Assembly: GCA_903917735.1 (NCBI GenBank)
Contig: CAIXBR010000011.1
Span: 1 to 40,765 of the forward strand
DNA: 40,765 bases
Reading direction: 5' to 3'
Source: an uncultured Elusimicrobia bacterium
GTDB taxonomy: Bacteria > Elusimicrobiota > Elusimicrobia > Elusimicrobiales > UBA9959
Positions 17,482 through 24,075 of the stretch are shown here, piece after piece (position 1 is the stretch's first letter; each line of letters opens with the position of its first letter). The position numbers and the translations under genes are program-made. The notes under the pieces were generated by a model, which ran no database searches, was not told where the DNA came from, and saw only the letters and a list, made by a program, of their open reading frames with translations.

Positions 17482-18675
17482 ATGCAATTCGCCTACAAAG
17501 CCAGGGAATCGGGGGGCAAGGTTACCGAAGGCGTAGTGGAAGCCGCGGACCAGAAAGTCGCCATGGCGCGCCTGCGCGAGCAGAAGCTGTCCGTGATGGA
17601 GATCAAGCAGGGCCCCGCCAAGAAAAAAATTAAGGGTAAAGTAAACAACAAGGACGTTGTTATATTCTCGCGCCAGCTTTCCACGCTGGTCTCTGCCGGC
17701 GTGCCTATAGTTCAGGGGCTTAACATCCTGGAGGCGCAGGCCGAAAATCCGGCTTTCAGGAACGTGGTAGGGGCGCTGCGCTTGGATATCGAGGCCGGTC
17801 TTTCCATCGCCGACGCGATGAAGAAGCACCCGCAGGCCTTTACCGAGCTTTATGTGGCTATGATAAAGGCGGGCGAGATCGGCGGTATCCTCGACACCAT
17901 CCTGGAGCGGCTCTCCGCCTACCTGGAAGCCAACGAAGCGCTGAAGGCCAAGGTGAAGAGCGCGCTGATGTACCCTATGGTGGTGTTCAGCGCCGCCGGG
18001 CTTATCACTATCTTCCTGATAGTTTTCATCATTCCTGTTTTCAAAGATATCTTTTCCAGCTTCGGCGCCAAACTGCCTTTCATCACCCAGATGATAATTA
18101 ACGTCTCGGATTTTCTAAGGCATTATCTCCTTTTTGCGCTGCCTCCTATCGGCTTTGCCGTCTGGATGATTAAAAAATGGATGAAGACCGAAAAGGGTCA
18201 GGAAAAAGTGGACGATATTTCGCTTAAGCTGCCTATTTTCGGCATACTGCTTAAAAAGGTGGCCATCGCCAAGTTCAGCCGCACGCTGGGAACGCTGATT
18301 AAATCCGGCGTGCCCATATTGCAGGGTTTGGAGACCGTTGCGAAGACCGCCGGCAACAAGGTTATAGAGCGGGCCATCAACGCCAGCCGGGACTCCATTA
18401 AGGAAGGCGGCCGCATCTCCGACCCGCTGAAGAAAGCCAATATCTTCCCGCCGATGGTCATACAGATGATAAGCGTGGGCGAGGAGACCGGCGGCCTGGA
18501 CAACATGCTGACCAAGATAGCGGACTTCTACGACACGGAAGTGGACACCGCCGTAAAGGGCCTTACTTCCATGCTGGAGCCGCTCATCATGATCATCCTC
18601 GGCATCGTCATCGGCACCATAGTCATAGCCATGTTCATGCCTATGTTCAGCCTGGGCGAAATGGTCGGCAACTAG
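17482..18675 (+). CDS. pilC: Type IV pilus inner-membrane platform protein PilC
   Basis: PilC (GspF family) is the inner-membrane platform on which the PilB and PilT motors act. The 397-residue product has two T2SSF repeats (about residues 65-190 and 265-390), each helical and followed by hydrophobic segments. Typical family strings are visible: FSRQLSTLVSAGVPIVQGLNIL in the first repeat and KFSRTLGTLIKSGVPILQGLE in the second, each quoted in part. Membrane spans lie near residues 170-190, 212-230 and 365-390. It is the last gene of the pil set and is followed within 20 bases by an intrinsic terminator. No prepilin or prepilin peptidase gene is in the window. Confidence 0.94.
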   Translation: MQFAYKARESGGKVTEGVVEAADQKVAMARLREQKLSVMEIKQGPAKKKIKGKVNNKDVVIFSRQLSTLVSAGVPIVQGLNILEAQAENPAFRNVVGALRLDIEAGLSIADAMKKHPQAFTELYVAMIKAGEIGGILDTILERLSAYLEANEALKAKVKSALMYPMVVFSAAGLITIFLIVFIIPVFKDIFSSFGAKLPFITQMIINVSDFLRHYLLFALPPIGFAVWMIKKWMKTEKGQEKVDDISLKLPIFGILLKKVAIAKFSRTLGTLIKSGVPILQGLETVAKTAGNKVIERAINASRDSIKEGGRISDPLKKANIFPPMVIQMISVGEETGGLDNMLTKIADFYDTEVDTAVKGLTSMLEPLIMIILGIVIGTIVIAMFMPMFSLGEMVGN

Positions 18676-18691
18676 AATATTTAATCCTATA

Positions 18692-18725
18692 CGAAAAGCC
18701 CGGGCAGCCGGGCTTTTTCGTTTTG
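18692..18725 (+). terminator. Intrinsic terminator of the pilB-pilT-pilC set
   Basis: CGAAAAGCCCGG (18692-18703) and CCGGGCTTTTTCG (18708-18720) form a stem with a GCAG loop and a T-rich trail (CTTTTTCGTTTT). It begins 16 bases after the pilC stop. The A-rich 5' arm means it could also work on the minus strand for ogt readthrough. Confidence 0.85.
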
Positions 18726-18735
18726 CTGTGTCAGG

Positions 18736-18880
18736 AAAACGGGGATCGACATCTGGCTTTAGGGGGCCCGGCGGGCACGGCGTCGCGCACACCGTGCGCG
18801 CGCCTCCTCTCTCGGCCTCCGCGCTTACGCAAGCGTCGACCTCCGACAGGGCCCGCCGAACCCATCCCCGTCAGGCCACC
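18736..18880 (-). repeat. Dispersed intergenic repeat, copy B (long form)
   Basis: Read on the minus strand, this begins GGCCTGACGGGGATGGG (18861-18877) and contains CCGTGCCCGCCGGGCCC (18764-18780), both shared with copy A at 11792. It is strongly dyad-symmetric: ACGGGGAT (18739-18746) pairs with ATCCCCGT (18864-18871), a CGGCGGGC/GCCCGCCG pair lies inside, and a small CGCTT/AAGCG hairpin sits in the middle. It fills the space between the pil terminator and the end of ogt. Confidence 0.7.
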
Positions 18881-18912
18881 GACTGTGCGATCCTGTAAGT
18901 TTAAACCAGAAG

Positions 18913-19212
18913 TTATATCGCTTTTTCTTTTTTCAGGAGTTTCAGCTTGGCCTTGAGGCCGCCGGGGGCCGAGAAGCCGCCCAGGGTGCCGTCGGACTTT
19001 ATCACGCGGTGGCAGGGCACCACCGGCGCGAACGGGTTCTTCCCGAGCGCTGTGCCCACGGCCCTGACGGCGCCGGGCTTGCCTATCTTTCGCGCTAGCC
19101 ACTTGTAGCTGCGCGTCTGTCCCGCCGGGATCGTCATGCAGGTTTTCCACACCGCCTGCTGGAAAGGCGTGTATACCTTCATCTCAGAGAGAATCTGTTT
19201 TTGGGTCTTCAT
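18913..19212 (-). CDS. ogt: O6-alkylguanine-DNA alkyltransferase, catalytic domain only
   Basis: This family transfers the alkyl group from O6-alkylguanine to its own cysteine. The 99-residue product consists of just the C-terminal DNA-binding and catalytic domain: TPFQQAVWKTCMTIPAGQT, the RAVGTALGKNP helix, and PCHRV with the acceptor Cys67. Stand-alone domains of this size are often alkyltransferase-like proteins that have Trp in place of the cysteine. Here the cysteine is kept, so the protein may still react. Its ATG overlaps the uvrC stop (TGATG), which couples it to nucleotide excision repair. Full-length Ogt is about 160-180 residues. Confidence 0.85.
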   Translation of the reverse strand: MKTQKQILSEMKVYTPFQQAVWKTCMTIPAGQTRSYKWLARKIGKPGAVRAVGTALGKNPFAPVVPCHRVIKSDGTLGGFSAPGGLKAKLKLLKKEKAI

Positions 19213-20516
19213 CAGCCCTCCAGTTCGGACTTGCCGCGCAGTTTCCGGTGGTAGGTGATCCCGAAGCGATGCGCCTCGTCGCGCAACGCCTGCAGCAGCC
19301 GCAGGCCGGGGTGAGCCCGGTCCAGCAGCAGCGGCTGGGAGCGCTGAGGCGAATAGATCTCCTCAAGCCGCTTGGCCAGGCTGACGACCGGTATCTTCAG
19401 CCCTTCCGTCTTCATGGCCTTCATCGCCGCGGCCAGCTGGCCAGGGCCCCCGTCTATCAGCAGCAGGTCAGGAGGCGGTTCGCCTTTCTTGATTATCTGC
19501 GCCAGCCGCCGTCCCACTATCTCCTCCATCATCGCGAAATCGTTAGAGCCTTCCGGCACGTTCCTGAAATTTATCTTGTAATGACGGTAATGCGCCGTGT
19601 CCCGTTCGCCGTTGATAAAACAGACCGAAGAGCCCACCGCCTGCCTGCCGAACAGGCTGGACGTGTCGAACGCCTCTATATGCGCTGGGGGATGTGCCAG
19701 GCCGAGCGCTTCCTTCAGCGCCGTGACCGCGCCGGTGCGCCCGGTCGCATTTTCGATGAAGTCCGGCTCGAGCTTCCCGACCAGCACGCGCTCCTCCATG
19801 TGGGCGAAAGCGTTGAGGAAGTCCCTGTATCTGGCCGCCTCCTCGTATTCCATCTTTCCGGCGGCGCGTGCCATCTTCGCCTTGAACGAGACGCGCAGTT
19901 TTCCGTAGTCGCCTTTCAGGAAATCAGCTACGCGCGCGGCCAGCGCTTGGTAGCCCGCTCGCGAGATCTTCCCGGCGCAGGGCGCGGTGCACTGCCCGGT
20001 GTGGTAATAAAGGCAGGCCTTTATCTTGCGTTCGTCCAGGGGTTTCTCCAGCGAAAAGTCCCAGCGGCAGAGGCGCAGGTTTATGAATTTTATACGCCCC
20101 AGGTAGCCCAGCAGTTTCTTGAGCGGCTCCACCTTCGGGAACGGCCCGAAGTAGAGGCCGCCGTCCTTCAACTTCCTGCGGGTGAAGAACATCCGGGGAA
20201 AATCCTCGCGCGTAATTTCGATATAGGGGTAGGTTTTGGAATCCTTCCACATCTCGTTGAAGAAGGGTTGGAGTTTGTAGATGAGCTGCCGCTCCGTCAG
20301 CAGGGCCTCCCGCTCGCTGGCCGAGGCTATGTAGTCTATTCGGCGTATCAGTGCCACCAGGTTGGGGATCTTCCAGCGGCGGTCGGAGGGGCTCTTGTGG
20401 AAGTACTGGGCCACGCGGGCGCGCAGGTCCTTGGCCTTCCCTACGTAAAGCACGGCGCCGGAAGCGTCGCGCATCAGGTATACCCCGGGGCTGTCGGGCA
20501 GATGTGAGAGGTTCAT
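19212..20516 (-). CDS. uvrC: UvrC excinuclease subunit lacking the C-terminal HhH domain
   Basis: UvrC makes the two incisions of nucleotide excision repair after UvrA/UvrB find damage. The 434-residue product has the GIY-YIG nuclease (GVYLM at 11-15, YVGKA at 24-28). A four-cysteine cluster (Cys150, Cys168, Cys176, Cys180) is of the type reported to bind Fe-S in UvrC. A UVR helix pair follows (near 205-230), then the RNase H-like nuclease (FDTSS, LLIDGGPGQL, DEAHRFGITYHR). Family members usually have about 600 residues and end in a tandem helix-hairpin-helix. Here the protein stops right after RKLRGK, exactly before that domain. murJ ends two bases before its start and ogt overlaps its stop. 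Confidence 0.93.
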   Translation of the reverse strand: MNLSHLPDSPGVYLMRDASGAVLYVGKAKDLRARVAQYFHKSPSDRRWKIPNLVALIRRIDYIASASEREALLTERQLIYKLQPFFNEMWKDSKTYPYIEITREDFPRMFFTRRKLKDGGLYFGPFPKVEPLKKLLGYLGRIKFINLRLCRWDFSLEKPLDERKIKACLYYHTGQCTAPCAGKISRAGYQALAARVADFLKGDYGKLRVSFKAKMARAAGKMEYEEAARYRDFLNAFAHMEERVLVGKLEPDFIENATGRTGAVTALKEALGLAHPPAHIEAFDTSSLFGRQAVGSSVCFINGERDTAHYRHYKINFRNVPEGSNDFAMMEEIVGRRLAQIIKKGEPPPDLLLIDGGPGQLAAAMKAMKTEGLKIPVVSLAKRLEEIYSPQRSQPLLLDRAHPGLRLLQALRDEAHRFGITYHRKLRGKSELEG

Positions 20517-20517
20517 T

Positions 20518-22089
20518 TTAAAACCTCCCGCCGGTTATGAATTTCCGCTCATCCACTTTTAATAATTTCAGGCCCAGGAAGTAAACTGCCACGGCGGCCG
20601 GGACGCCCGCGGCAGTAGCGGCCAGCGGGCCGGCGGGGGCCAGTGTGCATTTCAGAAGCAGGGCCGTAAGGCCGGCGGCCGCGGCGGCCAGCGCCGGGCG
20701 GAAAAAAGGAATGCCGGAGAGGGGGCTTGCGCCGGAGCGCGCGCGCAGGGCCCTGGTGAAGGCCAGCGCCGCGGCCCAGGAACTTATCGCAGTGGCCAGC
20801 ATAAGACCGCCGGCGCCCAGCCTCCCCATCAGCGGCAGGCACAGGGCGGCGTTGAGTACAAGTTGTACCGAGATTATGGCCAAGGGTTCCGCCTGCCTGC
20901 CCAGCGCGTAGAGGGCCGAGGCTGAAACTTTATTAAAGCCGTAGGCTGGTAAACCGAGAGCGAGCCAGAAAAGGGCACGGGAAGTAAGGAGGCTCTGCTC
21001 GGGGGTAAAAAGCCCGTGCTCGAACAGCGCGCGGCATATGGGAAGGGCCATTACAGATATGCCCGCGGCCGCGGGCAGCATTATCAGCCAGGAGGAGGCC
21101 AGCGCCGGTTTAAGCCGAGCCCGGAATCCTTCTTTATCCCCGGCCGCCGTTCTGGCGGCCAGCTCGGGCAGCGAGACTGCCGCGGCCGCGGCCGCGAAAA
21201 GCGAGACCGGGAACTGCACCAGCCGCGCGGAATTATAGATGGCGGTAATGGAGCCGGGGGGGAGGAAACTCGCGTAAAGGGTATTTATCAGCATGGAAAT
21301 CTGGTCCTGCGCTAGGGTGAGCGCAGCAGGCGCCGCCGCCAGCAGGGCCGGCGCGGCCGACAGGTTCCTGAACGGGTTGGAGAAGGCCAGGCCGTAGCCT
21401 TCCCGCTTCAGGCCGGGGAGCAGGGCCAGCGCCTGAAGCAGGCCGGAGGCGGAGGCGACCGACGCCAGGAGTATTATCTTGTTCCTGCTTTCCAGGCCGG
21501 AGAAGCCTCCGTAATGGAAAACCAGCAGGAGCGCTATTACGGAAAGGGAGAAGGCCGCCGGGGCGAGGGCCGGAATGAAAAATCTGCGCGCGGAATTCAG
21601 CGCGGCGGTAAAAAGGGCGGACAGATTAACGAAAAGCAGATGAGGCATCAGCACCGCGGTCAGCAGCGCCGTCAGTTCCAACTGGCCGGGCGAGGAACGG
21701 AAACCCCAGGCCGCCAGCGCCACCAATTCACTACGGAAGATGATGCCGGCCGCGGCCGCCAGGGACGAGAACAGGAAGATCACCGTCCAGGCTGAAGCAA
21801 AAAAGACGCGCGCCGCGGGCTCCGGCTTGACCTTCTCCCGCTCAAGCATCGGGATGAAAACCGCGTTCAGCGCTCCTTCGCCTACGGTGCGCCTGAAAAC
21901 GTTGACCAGCCGGAAAGCCGCGTAGTAAGCGTCGGCCAGGGCCCCGCCGCCGAAGAACGCCACCAGCAGCGCGTCGCGCATATACCCCAGCACCTTGGTT
22001 ATCAGGTTGGCTCCGGCCATGCCCGCCATGCCGCGGGTAAAAGCCCTGTGCGAGGTTTCCAGTACGGGCGAATTTGCTTTTTCGGGCAT
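20518..22089 (-). CDS. murJ: Lipid II flippase MurJ (MviN family)
   Basis: MurJ moves the peptidoglycan precursor lipid II across the inner membrane. The 523-residue product is almost entirely hydrophobic, consistent with 14 membrane helices. It has the MurJ signature near the N-terminus (LITKVLGYMRDALLVAFFG, then GALADAYYAAFRL and GEGALNAVFIPML). I chose the ATG at 22089 because translation from farther upstream would run through rpsT and add a spurious hydrophobic leader. It is divergent from rpsT with 22 bases between start codons and is followed by uvrC and ogt on the same strand. Confidence 0.93.
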   Translation of the reverse strand: MPEKANSPVLETSHRAFTRGMAGMAGANLITKVLGYMRDALLVAFFGGGALADAYYAAFRLVNVFRRTVGEGALNAVFIPMLEREKVKPEPAARVFFASAWTVIFLFSSLAAAAGIIFRSELVALAAWGFRSSPGQLELTALLTAVLMPHLLFVNLSALFTAALNSARRFFIPALAPAAFSLSVIALLLVFHYGGFSGLESRNKIILLASVASASGLLQALALLPGLKREGYGLAFSNPFRNLSAAPALLAAAPAALTLAQDQISMLINTLYASFLPPGSITAIYNSARLVQFPVSLFAAAAAAVSLPELAARTAAGDKEGFRARLKPALASSWLIMLPAAAGISVMALPICRALFEHGLFTPEQSLLTSRALFWLALGLPAYGFNKVSASALYALGRQAEPLAIISVQLVLNAALCLPLMGRLGAGGLMLATAISSWAAALAFTRALRARSGASPLSGIPFFRPALAAAAAGLTALLLKCTLAPAGPLAATAAGVPAAVAVYFLGLKLLKVDERKFITGGRF

Positions 22090-22111
22090 AGAATGATAAA
22101 CTATCGTTACT
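22090..22111. promoter_or_regulatory. 22-bp AT-rich divergent start region of murJ and rpsT
   Basis: Only 22 bases separate the murJ ATG (minus) from the rpsT ATG (plus). Neither side has a Shine-Dalgarno sequence. The segment holds TAAACT and AACTAT on the plus strand and TAGTTT and TATCAT on the minus strand as possible -10 boxes. Any -35 box must lie inside the opposite gene. Leaderless transcription is the simplest reading but is inferred. Confidence 0.4.
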
Positions 22112-22408
22112 ATGGCAAAACTAAAGACCGGAAGACATACCAGCGCAATCAAAGCCTGGCGCAAATCAGAGAAACTGGCCTCTAAGAACAGGGGCGTAAA
22201 AACAAGGATCCACGACACTGCTAAAGAGTTCGGGAGCCTCGTCGCTAAGAAGGATATAGACAGTGCGCAGAAAATGCTGCCGAAAACCTATTCCCTTCTC
22301 GATAAAGCCGCGAAGAGCGGAACTATCCACTGGAAAGCCGCCGCCAGGAAGAAGTCCCGCCTTGCCGCGCGCATCAAGGCGATAGCGCAGAACCCTTCCG
22401 TAAAGTAA
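22112..22408 (+). CDS. rpsT: 30S ribosomal protein S20
   Basis: S20 binds 16S rRNA during early 30S assembly. The 98-residue product is highly basic and starts MAKLKTGRHTSAIKAWRKS. The family's C-terminal block is present as LDKAAKSGTIHWKAAARKKSRLAARI (quoted in pieces: GTIHWKAAARKKSRLA). It is monocistronic, reads opposite to murJ, and is closed by a strong terminator shared with holA from the other side. Confidence 0.93.
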   Translation: MAKLKTGRHTSAIKAWRKSEKLASKNRGVKTRIHDTAKEFGSLVAKKDIDSAQKMLPKTYSLLDKAAKSGTIHWKAAARKKSRLAARIKAIAQNPSVK

Positions 22409-22423
22409 CTTTCCTTAAAAAAG

Positions 22424-22462
22424 AACAGACCCCGTCCCTTTCAAGGACGGGGTTTGTTATTT
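22424..22462. terminator. Bidirectional intrinsic terminator between rpsT and holA
   Basis: ACCCCGTCC (22429-22437) and GGACGGGGT (22445-22453) form a 9-bp perfect stem with a CTTTCAA loop. It is flanked by AAAAAAGAACAG on the left and TTTGTTATTT on the right. It can stop rpsT on the plus strand and holA on the minus strand. It overlaps the last codons of holA. Confidence 0.85.
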
Positions 22463-23458
22463 GGTTCCCGTGATCTCGTAAACGAGCTGCCTTATTACCA
22501 GCCCCGGGTCCCTCTTCGAGGAGGACTTGAGGAGTTCCTCCGCCTCCAGGCAGCGCCTGAGGCTGCGCAACAGCTTCTCCTCGGTGTAGGAGGCGGCGTC
22601 CCTCAGGGCTGCGTGATACTGGCCCGGGGACATTCCTGCCTGGTAGCAGGCAGCGGGCCCCTCGCCGGCGGTGGAGAGGCGCTTAACTTTCAGGAGGCGT
22701 TCAACCGCCCTTGCGGTTTGCGAAAGCAGCGCCAGCGGTTCCGTTCCGGAGGCCAGCATCTTTACGGCCGCATCGGCGGCCTGGGCCGCGCGGCGGCCCG
22801 CCACGGCGTTGGAAAGATCGAAAGGGTTCTGTGTGCGCGCGAAACCTGCCAGTGCCAGCGCGTCCTGCGGGTTGAAAACCCTGCCGTTGCCGTGCATGTA
22901 CAGGACTATTTTTTCCGCTTCCCCGTCCAGCGTGACCGAGTCGGTGCCAAGCAGTTCCACCAGCAACTCAAGGGCCTCTCCGTCCGTTTTCACGCCCTTG
23001 GCCAGCAGTATTGAGTTCAGGTGCTCCACGGCCTGCCCCTGGGACATAGACTCGAAATTTACCAGCGCGGCTTCCGCGGTCAGGGAAGCTGTTATAGGGT
23101 CCTGTTTTTCCCTGGGCCAGTCGGCGAGCAGCAGCAGGCAGGCGCTGGGACAGGGATCTGCGAGGTAGGCCAGCAGGGCTTTAAGCGGTTCTTTCTTCAG
23201 TTTCTCCACCCGCTTCAGGGCGACAAAACGCACCTCCGCCAGCATAGGTGCGGTCTGCGCCTCGTCCAGGGCCTGCGCCATGTCGGTAGTTTCGCCGTCG
23301 CGCACGGAGAAGTTGAAGGACTCCGGTTTAAAGATCCCCTCAAGCCGCTTCAGAGCGGCTTCCTTAAGCGCGGTTTCCTCTCCGCAGAGGTAATACACGG
23401 GGCGGGTTTTCTTTTTGGCCCATTCGTCGGCCAGCGCTTTCGGGGTCAGTGTGATCAT
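22457..23458 (-). CDS. holA: DNA polymerase III delta subunit
   Basis: HolA opens the beta clamp within the clamp loader, working with DnaX. The 333-residue length is typical. The N-terminal region shows the family's PVYYLCGEETALKEAALKRL and later VRFVALKRVEKLKKEPLKALLAYL (quoted in pieces), followed by LLLADWPREK. The C-terminal helical collar region contains NPFDLSNAVAGR and the SLRRCLEAEELLKSS segment. The start lies three bases after the lptE stop, so the two are coupled. Sequence identity in this family is low, so the call rests on layout plus these motifs. Confidence 0.9.
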   Translation of the reverse strand: MITLTPKALADEWAKKKTRPVYYLCGEETALKEAALKRLEGIFKPESFNFSVRDGETTDMAQALDEAQTAPMLAEVRFVALKRVEKLKKEPLKALLAYLADPCPSACLLLLADWPREKQDPITASLTAEAALVNFESMSQGQAVEHLNSILLAKGVKTDGEALELLVELLGTDSVTLDGEAEKIVLYMHGNGRVFNPQDALALAGFARTQNPFDLSNAVAGRRAAQAADAAVKMLASGTEPLALLSQTARAVERLLKVKRLSTAGEGPAACYQAGMSPGQYHAALRDAASYTEEKLLRSLRRCLEAEELLKSSSKRDPGLVIRQLVYEITGTK

Positions 23459-23461
23459 TGT

Positions 23462-24058
23462 TCAGGGGTTGGGGTTTACAGTGCCGGACGACTGCTGTAC
23501 TTCGTTGGGGGGCGGCATTTTTCTGTACGAGGCGCTGGAGACGGAACCGAAGCCTTCCACCGTGCGCATGACCACGTCTTTAGATAGTATTTCCCAAAGT
23601 GACTCGCGGGCCTGCTCCTCGGTAAGGCCGCCGGGAAGGTTCGCGGCCGAGTACATCTTGGTCACCTGCAGGGCGGGCTCCTCCCAAAGGTAGCGGTTCT
23701 GCTCGCGGTCCAGCAGGCGCACCCCGGCTATCACATTCAGCTTGTATACCGTGGGGACCAGGTTGACGTCGTATTGTATCGGGGTAAGTATGTAGTGGTT
23801 TATCTCGCCCACTATAACTCCCTGCGATGAACTTTCCGGAGAAACGGCGTATTCGCCGTTCTTCAGGAATTCGTCTATTACCTTCAGCGTCAGTTTCTCC
23901 TCCAGGCCGAACTGCTGGGTCTTGTTCGTGAAAGGGCGTACCGATATGCGCTTGATATACTGCGGCAGCTTCTGCTGCGCCGGATTATAGATAATGTCCG
24001 AATTCGAGGCGCAGGCCGCCAGGCCGATGACCGCCGTCAAAAATAACAGTTTTTTCAT
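23462..24058 (-). CDS. lptE: LPS-assembly lipoprotein LptE-like
   Basis: LptE plugs the LptD barrel and helps insert lipopolysaccharide in the outer membrane. The 198-residue product begins MKKLLFLTAVIGLAAC, a lipoprotein signal peptide with a lipobox ending at Cys16. The mature part has the family pattern YIKRISVRPFTNKTQQFGLE, a conserved-length helix (LTLKVIDEFLKNGEYAV), and beta strands ending near LWEEPALQVTKMY. The tail is Pro/Asn-rich. A longer frame that runs upstream into leuS is rejected because the signal peptide begins at 24058. It lies 17 bases downstream of leuS and three bases upstream of holA, an order also common in Gram-negative genomes (leuS-lptE-holA). Confidence 0.88.
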   Translation of the reverse strand: MKKLLFLTAVIGLAACASNSDIIYNPAQQKLPQYIKRISVRPFTNKTQQFGLEEKLTLKVIDEFLKNGEYAVSPESSSQGVIVGEINHYILTPIQYDVNLVPTVYKLNVIAGVRLLDREQNRYLWEEPALQVTKMYSAANLPGGLTEEQARESLWEILSKDVVMRTVEGFGSVSSASYRKMPPPNEVQQSSGTVNPNP

Positions 24059-24075
24059 AATTCCCCCGTTCCCGT

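Noticed and set aside
19248..20507. 419-codon plus-strand frame opposite uvrC
   Set aside because: It is a shadow of uvrC, whose catalytic motifs are all in place on the minus strand.
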